From: Mycobacterium gordonae
Lineage (GTDB): Bacteria; Actinomycetota; Actinomycetes; Mycobacteriales; Mycobacteriaceae
Reading direction: 5' to 3'
Length of the DNA stretch: 64,000 nucleotides
Assembly (NCBI RefSeq): GCF_002101675.1
Contig: NZ_LQOY01000241.1
Span: 1 to 64,000 of the forward strand
Below are positions 26,515-35,476 of this stretch, piece by piece. Made by a program: the position numbers and the translations under genes. The notes below the pieces were generated by a model. The model saw only the letters and a list, made by a program, of their open reading frames with translations. It had not been told where the DNA came from and ran no database searches. The stretch's first letter is position 1. Every line of letters begins with the position of its first letter.

Positions 26515-27678
26515 GTGCGTGACACGATCCCGCTGGGACGGATCGCCGGGTTCCGGGTGAACGCCCACTGGAGCGTCATCGTGATCCTGTGGTTGTTCAC
26601 CTGGAGCCTGGCAACCACCCTGCCCCACGATGTGGCGGGGTACCCGCGCGGTGCATATTGGGCAGCCGGTGCGGGCGGCGCGCTGGTGCTGTTGGGTTCG
26701 CTACTCGCACATGAATTGGCACACGCGGTCGTTGCCCGCCGAGTGGGCGTCGCGACCGACGCCGTCACGCTGTGGCTGTTCGGCGGTGTCACGTCCTTGC
26801 AGGGCGAGGCGCAGACACCCAAGGCGGCTTTCCGGATCGCGGCCGCCGGTCCCGCGACCAGCCTCGTGCTGTCCGTGACCTTCGCGGGACTGGCGATCAT
26901 GTTCGAGTCAGCGCACATTGCGGTGATCGCCGTGAGCGTCGCATGGTGGCTGTCCGCGGTCAATCTCATGCTGGGCCTGTTCAACCTGCTACCGGGAGCT
27001 CCGCTGGACGGTGGGCGTCTGGTGCGGGCCTTCCTCTGGCGCCGCCACGGCGACCGGGTGCGGGCAGCCGTGGGAGCGGCACATGCCGGGCGGATCGTGG
27101 CCATCGTTCTGATCACCCTGGGCCTCGCTGAGTTTGTGGCAGGCGGTCTGATCAGCGGTGTCTGGCTGGCATTCATCGGCTGGTTCATCCTCGCCGCCGC
27201 ACGCGAGGAAGAAGTGCAGGCGACCAATCAACAGATGTTCGGTGGAATGTGCGTCGCCGACGCGATGACACCGAAACCGCACACCGCGCCCGGGTGGATT
27301 TCCGTCGAGGATTTCATTCAGTGTTACGTGCTGGGTGACCGTCACTCCGCCTACCCGATCACCGAACGCGACGGTTCGACCGTTGGCCTGGTGACCCTGC
27401 AGCAGCTCCGCGGCGTCGCGCCCGGCCTGCGCGCGACGACAAGGGTGCGCGATATCGCTCTAACGCTGCAGAACGTACCCGTTGCGGCACCCGGAGAGCC
27501 ACTGAATGCGTTGCTGCAGAGGATGAGTCCGGTCGGGCCCCGCAGCCGCGCCCTCGTGATGGAGGGAGCCGACGTGGTCGGCATCGTCACAACAGGCGAT
27601 GTCGCGCGGCTGATCGACGTATACCGGATCGCCAATCCCGAACCTGTTCCAACACCGGTCGAGTCCAGGGAGATATGA
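26515..27678 (+). CDS. M50 site-2 protease with CBS domains, Rv2625c orthologue
   Basis: 387 residues from GTG 26515, giving [13 protein letters not shown] as in Rv2625c from memory. There are about six membrane segments, with zinc motif [10 protein letters not shown] and the second metal motif [14 protein letters not shown]. The C-terminal half has two CBS repeats (about 250-380) that usually bind adenine nucleotides. S2P proteases cut membrane-embedded regulators. Rv2625c belongs to the M. tuberculosis DosR regulon, and its Rv2623/Rv2624c-type USP partners follow here too. The gap to the next gene is 1 bp. Confidence 0.93.
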   Translation: MRDTIPLGRIAGFRVNAHWSVIVILWLFTWSLATTLPHDVAGYPRGAYWAAGAGGALVLLGSLLAHELAHAVVARRVGVATDAVTLWLFGGVTSLQGEAQTPKAAFRIAAAGPATSLVLSVTFAGLAIMFESAHIAVIAVSVAWWLSAVNLMLGLFNLLPGAPLDGGRLVRAFLWRRHGDRVRAAVGAAHAGRIVAIVLITLGLAEFVAGGLISGVWLAFIGWFILAAAREEEVQATNQQMFGGMCVADAMTPKPHTAPGWISVEDFIQCYVLGDRHSAYPITERDGSTVGLVTLQQLRGVAPGLRATTRVRDIALTLQNVPVAAPGEPLNALLQRMSPVGPRSRALVMEGADVVGIVTTGDVARLIDVYRIANPEPVPTPVESREI

Positions 27679-27679
27679 G

Positions 27680-28462
27680 ATGAAACCGATCATCGTGGGA
27701 ATTGACGGCTCCCAGGCAGCGATCGCAGCCGCCCTGTGGAGCGTCGACGAGGCGGTCGGCCGCGGCCGGCCGCTGCACCTCGTCGCGGTCATCAAACAGA
27801 CTCACCCATCGGCGGACGACTACGCCCGCGACCTCAGCCACGCCGAAACATCGCTCAAGCTAGCACAATCGGCGATCGAGGCCGGCGCCAAACCGGTCGA
27901 GATCACGACCGACATCCAACGGGGGCCCGCGGCAACGGTTCTCATCGAGGCGTCACGCGATGCCGAGATGGTCTGTGTCGGCTCGGTGGGTATCGGGCGC
28001 TACGCCCGGGCGTTGTTGGGTTCTACCGCAGCCGATCTCGCGGAGAAGGCCTACTGCCCGGTCGCGGTCCTGCGGACCGATATCGAACAGCCGCCGGTCA
28101 ATTGGATCATCGTCAGAATGACCCATGACAACGACGCTGTGGTCGAGTATGCGGCCTGGGAGGCGAAACTTCGCAAGGCCCCTCTGCTTGCCCTCGGCGG
28201 TCGCCCCGAGGAGCTGTCCGAGCACACCGACGGTGAGTTCGAACAACGGGTACACGCTTGGCAGCAGATCAATCCCGAGGTCCGCGTCTATCCGATCACC
28301 ACACAGTCCGGGATCGGGAAGTTCCTGAGCGCCAACGACGAACGCGTCCAGCTGGCGGTGATCGGTAGCGACGAGGCCGATCAGCTCACGCAGCTGGTGG
28401 GGCCGTCGGGACACGCGCTTTTCGCACACCCCCACTGCTCGGTGCTCGTCGTCCGCGGGTAA
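27680..28462 (+). CDS. Universal stress protein (Rv2624c-like)
   Basis: 260 residues with two USP folds. The first has IIVGIDGSQAA and an ATP-site motif in CVGSVGIGRYARALLGSTA (G-2X-G-9X-G-S/T). The second half is degenerate (AVIGSDEADQLTQLVGPSG). Tandem USPs of this type are DosR-induced and bind ATP. The operon is formed with the protease upstream and another USP 4 bp downstream. Confidence 0.9.
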   Translation: MKPIIVGIDGSQAAIAAALWSVDEAVGRGRPLHLVAVIKQTHPSADDYARDLSHAETSLKLAQSAIEAGAKPVEITTDIQRGPAATVLIEASRDAEMVCVGSVGIGRYARALLGSTAADLAEKAYCPVAVLRTDIEQPPVNWIIVRMTHDNDAVVEYAAWEAKLRKAPLLALGGRPEELSEHTDGEFEQRVHAWQQINPEVRVYPITTQSGIGKFLSANDERVQLAVIGSDEADQLTQLVGPSGHALFAHPHCSVLVVRG

Positions 28463-28466
28463 CACC

Positions 28467-29285
28467 ATGACCGTGCCGGCCAGTCACCCGTGCATCGTCG
28501 TCGGGATCGACGGTTCAAGGGCGGCGATCGATGCCGCGCTCTGGGCTGTCGATGAAGCGGTGGTACGGGATATCCCCTTGCGCCTGCTGTACGCGATCGA
28601 ACCGGGGGATTTCGCGCAGACCCCGCCAGACCGGCCGGCTCGCAAATTGGCCATCGCCGAAAACGCCGTCCGCTACGCGAGCGTGACCACCGAGGCCGCG
28701 GGCAAGCCCGTCCGTATCGAGATCGAGATTGCTCAACAACCGCCCATCATCGCATTGACACGAGCTTCGGCATCGGCGGCAATGGTGTGCGTCGGCGCCG
28801 TGGGATTGCACCACTTCCGCGCCGAGCGGGCCGGCTCCACGGCGGCGGCGGTGGCCCAGTCTGCACATTGCCCGGTAGCGGTGATCCGCCGTCATGGCGA
28901 TCGAGCCGGACGCGATGAACACTGGCTCGCCGTGGACCCGCAGGCTGCGGCCGACTCCGACGCCGTGATGAAGACAGCCTTGGACGAAGCACGGCTACGC
29001 GGTCTACCGCTTCGCGCGATCAGCCATGGGCAGCGCGTTGGCTGCGATTACCCGGATCGCCGCCTCGAGCGGTGGCGGCGACGCTACCCGGATGTCGACC
29101 TGCAGACCACGGAATCGAGGGGCAGTCTGGTGGAGTATCTGGCCGGCCACGGCCGGCAACTGCGGATGGTGGTCGTCGGGCACCGTAATCAGGACGCGGT
29201 GCGACAACTGCTGGGGCCGGCCGGTAACGCGGTGCTGCACAACGCGGACTGTTCCCTGCTGATCGTCGATCGTCCGAACCTCTGA
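28467..29285 (+). CDS. Universal stress protein
   Basis: 272 residues, paralogous to the preceding gene (IVVGIDGSRAAIDAALWAVDEAV). The first-domain nucleotide motif is weakened (CVGAVGLHHFRAERAGSTAA), and the second domain ends VVVGHRNQDAVRQLLGPAG. It is likely the last gene of the operon that starts with the SRPBCC gene. ATP binding is uncertain because the Gly spacing is altered. Confidence 0.88.
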   Translation: MTVPASHPCIVVGIDGSRAAIDAALWAVDEAVVRDIPLRLLYAIEPGDFAQTPPDRPARKLAIAENAVRYASVTTEAAGKPVRIEIEIAQQPPIIALTRASASAAMVCVGAVGLHHFRAERAGSTAAAVAQSAHCPVAVIRRHGDRAGRDEHWLAVDPQAAADSDAVMKTALDEARLRGLPLRAISHGQRVGCDYPDRRLERWRRRYPDVDLQTTESRGSLVEYLAGHGRQLRMVVVGHRNQDAVRQLLGPAGNAVLHNADCSLLIVDRPNL

Positions 29286-29311
29286 ATCGGGCACCGCACC
29301 CGCCGCGCCAA

Positions 29312-29331
29312 GGAGGGACTTCGGACCCTAT
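29312..29331. promoter_or_regulatory. Candidate DosR box upstream of the 29408 gene
   Basis: The core GGGACTTCGGACCC is a perfect fit to GGGNCNNNNGNCCC, with about 12 of 20 matches to the full consensus. It lies 77 bp before the ATG at 29408. Confidence 0.6.
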
Positions 29332-29407
29332 GCGGACGCCGCGATCACCGAAATGATGAGGTTGCCGGTTGCTGTCGAGGGGTGTCGGGGCCCGCAGGGG
29401 AGTAGGA

Positions 29408-29683
29408 ATGGCTGCCAGAACTGGAGATCCGTCTCGGCTGACCGAGGCCAGAGTCGACGAACTCGCGCGCGAGTTCCTGAGGTCGGCCTATGCCGACAGC
29501 GCGTACATCGATTGGACGCTGGACCGACGTCTCGAGGGATTTCTGCACCGCTGCGGGCTTGACTACCTAATCGAGGACGGCGACGCCTACGACCTGGTCC
29601 TGGACCGGGTGATGGTCCATATCGGTACGTCCTCCCGCCCGGCTTTCGGCAACGCACCGCGCCGGCGACCGTCCGCCAACTGA
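29408..29683 (+). CDS. Hypothetical protein, 91 aa
   Basis: Start ATG 29408 follows GGGGAGTAGGA. The predicted protein is helical and acidic in the middle (LTEARVDELAREFLRSAYAD, IDWTLDRRLEGFLHRCGL) with a basic Pro/Arg tail. I know no family. A DosR-type palindrome upstream and dosR 162 bp downstream suggest a dormancy-regulon member. Confidence 0.65.
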   Translation: MAARTGDPSRLTEARVDELAREFLRSAYADSAYIDWTLDRRLEGFLHRCGLDYLIEDGDAYDLVLDRVMVHIGTSSRPAFGNAPRRRPSAN

Positions 29684-29845
29684 GCGCCTCCCCCCGCTCG
29701 GTGCCGGGGCTGCCGCTTGACCGCCAGCGTGCCGGAAGCCGCCGTCAGGTCTCGAGTTTTAGACTGGCCTTGCGTGAGCCATGACGAGAGAAGCTGACCT
29801 GCTGCTTTTGGCGTGACTCTGAGGGTCAGCCCGGGAGGATTCGCA

Positions 29846-30502
29846 ATGGTGAAGGTTTTCTTGGTCGATGATCATGAGGTCGTCCGGCGCGGGCTGGTCG
29901 ACCTGCTCGGCAGCGACTCCGAGCTGGAAGTGATCGGTGAAGCGGGATCCGTCTCGGAGGCGATGGCCAGGATTCCCGCGTTGCGGCCCGATGTCGCTGT
30001 CCTGGATGTGCGGCTTCCGGACGGCAACGGCATCGAACTGTGTCGCGACCTGCTGTCCGCCGTTCCGGATCTGCGGTGTCTGATGTTGACCTCATTCACC
30101 TCCGATGAGGCGATGCTGGAGGCGATCTTGGCCGGTGCCAGCGGTTATGTCGTCAAAGACATCAAGGGCCTCGAACTCGCCCGGGCGATCAAGGAAGTCG
30201 GTGCGGGCAAGTCGCTGCTCGACAATCGGGCAGCCGCGGCCCTGATGGCGAAGCTGCGTGGCGGCGAGGAGAAGAAAGATCCGCTCGCGGCGCTCACCGA
30301 GCAGGAGCGCACCCTGCTCGGCCTCCTGGGTGAGGGTCTGACCAACAGGCAGATTGCCGATCGGATGTTTCTCGCCGAGAAGACAGTGAAGAACTACGTA
30401 TCCCGGTTGCTGTCCAAACTGGGTATGGAGCGACGCACGCAGGCAGCGGTGTTCGCCTCCAAGCTGGGCTCGGAATCCGGTTCGCGAACGCCGCCCCGGT
30501 AG
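29846..30502 (+). CDS. devR: DosR/DevR response regulator
   Basis: 218 residues from ATG 29846 behind GGGAGGA. It is almost identical in pattern to M. tuberculosis DevR. The receiver has phospho-acceptor Asp54 in VLDVRLPDG and the acidic pair DD near the start ([13 protein letters not shown]). The LuxR/NarL-type output domain has [22 protein letters not shown] and the recognition helix [12 protein letters not shown]. It binds the 20-bp dormancy box to switch on hypoxia/NO/CO genes, many of which surround it here. The sensor kinase gene follows after 131 bp. Confidence 0.95.
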   Translation: MVKVFLVDDHEVVRRGLVDLLGSDSELEVIGEAGSVSEAMARIPALRPDVAVLDVRLPDGNGIELCRDLLSAVPDLRCLMLTSFTSDEAMLEAILAGASGYVVKDIKGLELARAIKEVGAGKSLLDNRAAAALMAKLRGGEEKKDPLAALTEQERTLLGLLGEGLTNRQIADRMFLAEKTVKNYVSRLLSKLGMERRTQAAVFASKLGSESGSRTPPR

Positions 30503-30633
30503 GGCGCTTTTCGTTTTCTGGTCTACTGGCTTCATATTGCGGACACGCGCGTCGTGAGCGGCTTCTGACCTGTCGCATTTCGGCGAATCAGTGGGCTGAC
30601 GGTGCAGTCGGGAAGTGGCCGCCGGAGGCCGAT

Positions 30634-32424
30634 GTGATTAAGCTGATGAGCGGCGTCCGGGCGTGGCGGGCAGGGCCGGAAGCCGATCATCGTCTTGGAG
30701 GTACAGCTCGGGTGGGCAAAGACGAGCACGGTTCAGCCTTCGCTGGTCTCGGTCAGCCGGGACTGGTAACCAGGATGCATCAGCAGCTCGACGAGTTGAT
30801 GGCAGCCCGCGATCAGATGGAGCGGTTGCTTCGGGTCATCGTCGAAATCGGTTCCGATCTCGACCTTGACGCCACGCTGCGCCGGATAATCCTCGCGGCC
30901 AAGGAATTGACCGCAGCGCCGTATGGGGCACTTGCGGTCCGCGACGCGGATGGAACGCTGCTCTCCTTTGTCCACGCGGGGATCGATGAGGTCACCTCCA
31001 GCAAGATCGGTCACCTGCCGGTCGGCAAGGGAGTGCTCGGAGTTTCACTGGTCGAGACGCCCGCGCTCCGGCTGCAGAATCTGACCCGGCATCCGGCAGC
31101 CGTCGGTTTCCCCGAGCATCATCCACCGATGCGCGCCTTCCTGGGCGTGCCGATCATGATCCGGGGCGCGGTTTTCGGCAGCCTGTACCTGACCCACGTC
31201 GACCCCGGCCGTGAGTTCACCGAATCCGACGAATTCGCGGCACGCGCGCTGGCCTTCGCCGCGGCGGTGGCCATCGACAACGCGCAGGTCTTCGAGCGCG
31301 AGCGCACCTCGGTCAAATGGATGGAGGCGAGCCGCGAAATCACCACCGCCCTGTTGGCCGGTGACCACGCGCCGCGACTACCCCTGCAACTGATTGCCGA
31401 GCGGGCATGCACGCTGACTGCCTCCGAGCAGGCGATCGTCCTGGTCCCCTTCGATTCCGACGTGCCGCTCGACGAGGCCGACACCCTGGTGGTGTCCGCC
31501 GCCGTCGGCAAGCATTCCGACGAGGTGATCGGGCAGCGGGTTCCGGTGGACGGCTCTACCAGTGGCTCCGTCTTTCGCTCCGGCGAACCGGTGATCACGG
31601 AATCGTTGAGTTATCCCATCCCGGCCTTCACCGACGTCGGACAGCGCTCGGCGATTGTGATGCCCCTGCGTGCCCATGATCAGACGGCGGGAGTGCTGGC
31701 AATTGCCCGTGACGCCTACCAGCCGCCTTTCGAAACCAGCGACCTCGACCTGGTCGGCCAGTTCGCGAAGCACGCGGCGATAGCGCTGATGCTGGCTTCG
31801 GGCCGGGAGAATGCGCGGCAGCTCACAATTCTGGCGGAGCGCGAACGGATCGCCCACGACCTGCATGACCACGTGATCCAACGGCTTTTCGCCGCCGGAA
31901 TGGACTTGCAGGGCACCCTGGCCAGGGCCCGCTCGCCCGAGGTCGCCGACCGGCTCAACCGCACGCTCGACGACTTACAGAAGATCATCGAGGAGATTCG
32001 CACCACGATCTTTCAACTGAAGCTGCCCGTGGGAGCCGACAGTGGTTTCCGGCACCGCTTGCAGCAAATCGTCGCCGACCTCACCGACAACCGTGCCATC
32101 TACACCACCGTGCACATGGATGGACCCATGAGCGCCGTCGAGGGTGAGCTTGCCGAACACGCCGAAGCCGTTGCCACAGAGGCGATCAGCAATGTGCTCC
32201 GGCATTCCGGTGCGTCGAGAGTGACCGTTGAGGTCAGCGCCGCCGATATGTTCACCCTGATGGTCAGCGATGACGGCCACGGCGTACCGGTCGACAACCG
32301 CCGGCGCAGTGGCTTGGCAAATCTGCAGCATCGTGCCGAACAACTCGGCGGCAGCTGCGAAGTCACGAGTGCGCCGGGAGAAGGCACCCGGGTGCTCTGG
32401 ACCGTGCCGTTACCCGAGGCTTGA
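30634..32424 (+). CDS. devS: DosS/DosT-type GAF sensor histidine kinase
   Basis: 596 residues from GTG 30634 (GGAGG 5 bp upstream). GAF-A is about 60-215 and contains PEHHPPMRAFLGVP. One of His162/His163 aligns with the heme-ligating His of DosS/DosT. GAF-B is about 230-385. The HisKA_3 phosphotransfer site is AHDLHDHVIQRL with His411, and the HATPase_c domain has EAISNVLRHSGAS and DDGHGVPV. It is expected to sense O2, NO, CO or redox state through heme and phosphorylate DosR Asp54. The N-terminal extension of about 45 residues has no known domain. Confidence 0.93.
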   Translation: MIKLMSGVRAWRAGPEADHRLGGTARVGKDEHGSAFAGLGQPGLVTRMHQQLDELMAARDQMERLLRVIVEIGSDLDLDATLRRIILAAKELTAAPYGALAVRDADGTLLSFVHAGIDEVTSSKIGHLPVGKGVLGVSLVETPALRLQNLTRHPAAVGFPEHHPPMRAFLGVPIMIRGAVFGSLYLTHVDPGREFTESDEFAARALAFAAAVAIDNAQVFERERTSVKWMEASREITTALLAGDHAPRLPLQLIAERACTLTASEQAIVLVPFDSDVPLDEADTLVVSAAVGKHSDEVIGQRVPVDGSTSGSVFRSGEPVITESLSYPIPAFTDVGQRSAIVMPLRAHDQTAGVLAIARDAYQPPFETSDLDLVGQFAKHAAIALMLASGRENARQLTILAERERIAHDLHDHVIQRLFAAGMDLQGTLARARSPEVADRLNRTLDDLQKIIEEIRTTIFQLKLPVGADSGFRHRLQQIVADLTDNRAIYTTVHMDGPMSAVEGELAEHAEAVATEAISNVLRHSGASRVTVEVSAADMFTLMVSDDGHGVPVDNRRRSGLANLQHRAEQLGGSCEVTSAPGEGTRVLWTVPLPEA

Positions 32425-32435
32425 TTTCCGGGGAA

Positions 32436-33248
32436 TCAGCGCACCACCAGCACCGATCGTCCGGTGTGCCCGAAATGGGGATCGAGGGGGCCGATCATTT
32501 TGGCGACTTTGTCGGCGTCGGCATGGCTGACCACCACGAGTTGAACGGATTCCTGTGTGTCGCTGAGGAATTCGGCCGCACCGTCCCTGGCGGCGGCCGG
32601 GCGAACGTGCACGCGGGGGTGTTTCGCCACCCACCGGCCCAGTCGGTGTTCTAATTGTTGGTACGGGATCTCGCCAAAACCCCAGCGCCACACACCCAAC
32701 GCCAGGATCGGCGCATCCCGCAGTTCTGCCTCGCGGAAGCCGTGCTCGAGCACCAGGTCGTTTTCCACGGAGTCGTCGACGACGACCGCGATCGACCCCG
32801 AATCTGGCTTCTGGGCGCCGCGATTGGTTCGGATGACGGCCGCCGGGCACTGCGCCCGTCTGGCGACATTCTCAGCGGTCGACCCCAGCACCCGGCGAGC
32901 AAGCCAACCGATGCCCACCGAACCCACACAAACCATTGTCGCGCTGCGAGATTCGTTGATCAGCACTCTGCTCGGTGGCCCGACCACCAGATCGGTTTCG
33001 ATCTTCACCGGTTGTTTCATCGCGTGCACCGCGGCGCAGGCGGCGCGCAACGACGTCTCACCGTATTCGATATCCAGGTCGGCATCGCCGGGCGGGGCGC
33101 CTGCGGGCGGTGCCGTGACGGCATAGACAAGACGCAGTGGGATATCACGCGCGCGGGCTTCGGGAACGGCCCAGCGGGCGGCGTTGATCGCGGCTTCCGA
33201 CCCGTCGATGCCCACCACAATCCAAGTCGGGGACTCTGTGAGGTCCAT
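32436..33248 (-). CDS. Universal stress protein
   Basis: 270 residues from ATG 33248; the longer frame to 33299 is unlikely. Two USP domains: IVVGIDGSEAAINAARWAV, with the nucleotide motif in CVGSVGIGWLARRVLGSTA, then a second domain ending HFGHTGRSVLVVR. It is convergent with devS (11 bp apart) and divergent from the next USP across a spacer with DosR-like sites. It is expected to be hypoxia-induced and ATP-binding. Confidence 0.9.
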   Translation of the reverse strand: MDLTESPTWIVVGIDGSEAAINAARWAVPEARARDIPLRLVYAVTAPPAGAPPGDADLDIEYGETSLRAACAAVHAMKQPVKIETDLVVGPPSRVLINESRSATMVCVGSVGIGWLARRVLGSTAENVARRAQCPAAVIRTNRGAQKPDSGSIAVVVDDSVENDLVLEHGFREAELRDAPILALGVWRWGFGEIPYQQLEHRLGRWVAKHPRVHVRPAAARDGAAEFLSDTQESVQLVVVSHADADKVAKMIGPLDPHFGHTGRSVLVVR

Positions 33249-33304
33249 AGTGCACAACGCTATTCGGCCAGGGTGCCTGCCGGCAGGGTCGTTTGACACC
33301 TGCT

Positions 33305-33324
33305 CGCACGGCTTTGGTCCCGCG
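33305..33324 (-). promoter_or_regulatory. Weak candidate DosR half-site for the minus-strand USP
   Basis: GGCTTTGGTCCCG gives about 12 of 20 matches, mainly one half-site. It is 57 bp upstream of the start at 33248. Confidence 0.3.
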
Positions 33325-33367
33325 AGCGGGCTTGCCGCGCAACAGCGAAGGTCTCAGGACTGTGCGG

Positions 33368-33387
33368 TCGAGGACTTAAGGCCCGTG
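33368..33387. promoter_or_regulatory. DosR box upstream of the Rv2623-type USP
   Basis: TCGAGGACTTAAGGCCCGTG matches about 15 of 20 consensus positions (GGACTTAAG then CCC). It ends 53 bp before the ATG at 33441. A weaker second palindrome (GTGACCGTAGGCC) partly overlaps it at 33382-33401. Confidence 0.7.
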
Positions 33388-33440
33388 ACCGTAGGCCTCC
33401 GGGGCAATAGCGTCATGGGTAGGCATTGAAGGAGGACACC

Positions 33441-34319
33441 ATGTCTACCACCGTGACACGTTATGGCGTCGTCGTAGGCGTCGACGGATCAGCCGCATCG
33501 AATGCCGCCGTCTTCTGGGCCGCGCACGAGGCGGAGATGCGCAACGTCGCGCTGACCCTGGTCCATATGTACAACCCGGTCGTACCGACCTACCCGCAGC
33601 TGCCGACACCTTCCGGAGTTGCGTTGTGGCAGAAGGACGATGGTCATGAGGTCCTCGAGCAAGCCGTCAAGATCGCCGAGGAGGCCCTGTCGGCGAATCG
33701 AACGATTGCCATCACCAGCGAGGTCAAGGCGTCGGCCCCGGTGCCGACGCTGGTCGACATGTCTCGCGACGCCGACATGGTCGTCGTGGGTTCCACCGGA
33801 CGAAGCGCGATCGAGCGGGTCCTGCTGGGGTCGGTCAGTTCGGGTTTGGTGCACAGCTCGAAATGCCCGGTCGCCATCGTCCGCGAAGAAGCGTCGTGGC
33901 TGCCGCAGTCCAAGAACGCCCCGGTGGTCGTGGGTATCGACTGCTCGCCGACGTCGGAACTCGCCTTGGCCATCGCCTTCGACGAAGCCTCACGTCGCGG
34001 GGTCGAACTCACGGCCGTGCACGCCTGGAGCGACATGGCCGTCTACCAGCTGCCCTGGTTGGAGTGGCGATCGGAAGCCGAGCGGAACCTGGCCGAATAC
34101 CTGGCTGGCTGGCAGGAGCGGTATCCCGACGTGAAGGTCAACCGGGTGATCGTGCTTGATCACCCCGGCCGCGCCCTGACCGAGGAGGCTGCAGCCGCAC
34201 AGCTTGTCGTCGTCGGAAGCCACGGTCGAGGTGGTCTGACCGGCATGCTGTTGGGATCGGTCAGCAACGGCGTGGTGCACGCGGTGCGGGCGCCGGTGAT
34301 CGTGGCGCACCCGAACTGA
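33441..34319 (+). CDS. Universal stress protein, Rv2623 (TB31.7)/Rv2005c-like
   Basis: 292 residues from ATG 33441 with a strong AAGGAGG site. Two full USP domains are present: VVVGVDGSAASNAAV with VVVGSTGRSAIERVLLGSVSS, and VVVGIDCSPTSELALAIAFDEASRR with VVVGSHGRGGLTGMLLGSVSN. Both keep the G-2X-G-9X-G-S ATP-binding pattern. Rv2623 is an ATP-binding, DosR-induced growth regulator in M. tuberculosis. The DosR box upstream supports the same regulation here. Confidence 0.93.
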   Translation: MSTTVTRYGVVVGVDGSAASNAAVFWAAHEAEMRNVALTLVHMYNPVVPTYPQLPTPSGVALWQKDDGHEVLEQAVKIAEEALSANRTIAITSEVKASAPVPTLVDMSRDADMVVVGSTGRSAIERVLLGSVSSGLVHSSKCPVAIVREEASWLPQSKNAPVVVGIDCSPTSELALAIAFDEASRRGVELTAVHAWSDMAVYQLPWLEWRSEAERNLAEYLAGWQERYPDVKVNRVIVLDHPGRALTEEAAAAQLVVVGSHGRGGLTGMLLGSVSNGVVHAVRAPVIVAHPN

Positions 34320-34328
34320 CGATGGTGC

Positions 34329-34877
34329 TCAACGCCACTTGATGCCACAACCGATCGACGGCCGCTGATTCGGGTCTACCGGCCGGCCGGCAAGCACCGC
34401 TTCGACCGCGGCCCGTACGTCGGCGCCCGTGACCGGCAGGTCGTTCTTCGGCCGCGAGTCGTCGAGCTGGCCCCGATAGACAAGCCGGCGGTCGCCGTCG
34501 AAGACGAAAGTGTCGGGCGTGCAGGCCGCCGAGAATGCGCGCGCGATGTCCTGGGTCTCGTCATACAGGTACGGGAAGGTCCAGCCATGGCGTTGTGCCT
34601 CGGCGACCATCTGATCGGGCCCGTCCTGTGGGTAGGTCGTCACGTCATTGCTGGAGATGGCGACCATCGGCACCCCTTTGTCGATCAGATCTCGGCCGAG
34701 TTCGGCGAGACCGGCAGCCACGTGCTGGACGTAGGGGCAGTGATTGCAGATGAAGGTGACGACCAGCGCGGGGCCGGTCAGATCGTCGAGGCTGAGGGTC
34801 GCCCCGGTCGCGGGTTCGGGCAGAGCAAACGGCGGTGCGGGCGTGCCGAGCTCGAGCATTGTCGATTCGATGGCCAT
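34329..34877 (-). CDS. Thioredoxin-fold peroxiredoxin-like protein
   Basis: 182 residues from ATG 34877; the upstream extension is a shadow. It is an AhpC/TSA-redoxin-like fold: ELGTPAPPFALPEP at the start, active-site FICNHCPYVQHVA (CxxC type) and CTPDTFVFDGDRRLVYRG. It likely reduces disulfides or peroxides in the cytosol. It is convergent with the USP gene (9 bp apart) and shows no DosR box of its own. Confidence 0.85.
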   Translation of the reverse strand: MAIESTMLELGTPAPPFALPEPATGATLSLDDLTGPALVVTFICNHCPYVQHVAAGLAELGRDLIDKGVPMVAISSNDVTTYPQDGPDQMVAEAQRHGWTFPYLYDETQDIARAFSAACTPDTFVFDGDRRLVYRGQLDDSRPKNDLPVTGADVRAAVEAVLAGRPVDPNQRPSIGCGIKWR

Positions 34878-34914
34878 GCCCGCCAGCGTACGTCTGTCGT
34901 GCCGGCAGGAGTGC

Positions 34915-35256
34915 TCAATGCCTGGCAGTCCGGATGCGAACGGGACCGCGCCACGCGGTGTCCGGATCCAGCACCTCACCGCGTTGGGTGATTTCCACCT
35001 GACCGGACTTGGCGAGCTCCCGCGCGATCCGGCGCGCCTCGTCCATCAACTCACGCCAGTTCTCGCCGCCGATCGCTCGAGCCGCGTCCGACGGGCAGGT
35101 GCTGCTGTCCGGGCCCCGCAGTTCGGCCAGCGCAAGCATCGCGGATTCCAGCCGTTGCCCGGACGGTCCGTCGGCCAGGGCTATCTCAGCGTGATGCGAG
35201 CTCGGGCGCCGGGCGGCAACGGCTCGGCTTAGTTCGGCACGAAGTTTCTGAGCCAC
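34915..35256 (-). CDS. DUF3253 family protein
   Basis: 113 residues. The second half contains the DUF3253 hallmark CPSDAARAIGGENWRELMDE and VEITQRGEVLDPD..GPVRIR, which forms a small winged-helix-like fold. The N-terminal half is an Ala-rich helix. Function is unknown. It lies 38 bp upstream of the redoxin gene on the same strand and may be co-transcribed with it. Confidence 0.8.
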   Translation of the reverse strand: MAQKLRAELSRAVAARRPSSHHAEIALADGPSGQRLESAMLALAELRGPDSSTCPSDAARAIGGENWRELMDEARRIARELAKSGQVEITQRGEVLDPDTAWRGPVRIRTARH

Positions 35257-35265
35257 ATCCGCCAG

Positions 35266-35410
35266 TCAAGACCAACCCGGGCCGTACCGGCCACCAGAAC
35301 CGCGTGACGCGGTGTCCGCACTGCCTAGGCGCTCTAGGCCCTGGCTGATCTCGATCTCGACTCGCTGATCGTCGTCAAGCGAGCGGAAACTTGACAGCAC
35401 CCTGTGCCAT
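35266..35410 (-). pseudogene. Remnant of a cold-shock (CspA-type) gene with internal deletion and frameshift
   Basis: Minus strand, ATG 35410 reads MAQGAVKF, the usual N-terminus of mycobacterial cold-shock proteins, then stops after 11 codons. Shifting one base, the sequence continues FRSLDDDQRVEIEISQG, the usual C-terminal part of the same domain, to a TGA at 35266. About 40 residues of the RNA-binding core (WFNAEKGFGFI through the RNP-2 region) are missing between them. This is best read as a deletion that also changed frame. A GTG at 35400 could still express the 44-residue tail. Confidence 0.6.
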
Positions 35411-35476
35411 ATCAATTTCTCTTGCGCGAGTCTGTACGCCTGCACACAACCGAATGCGTAGATCCGAATCGTTCAA

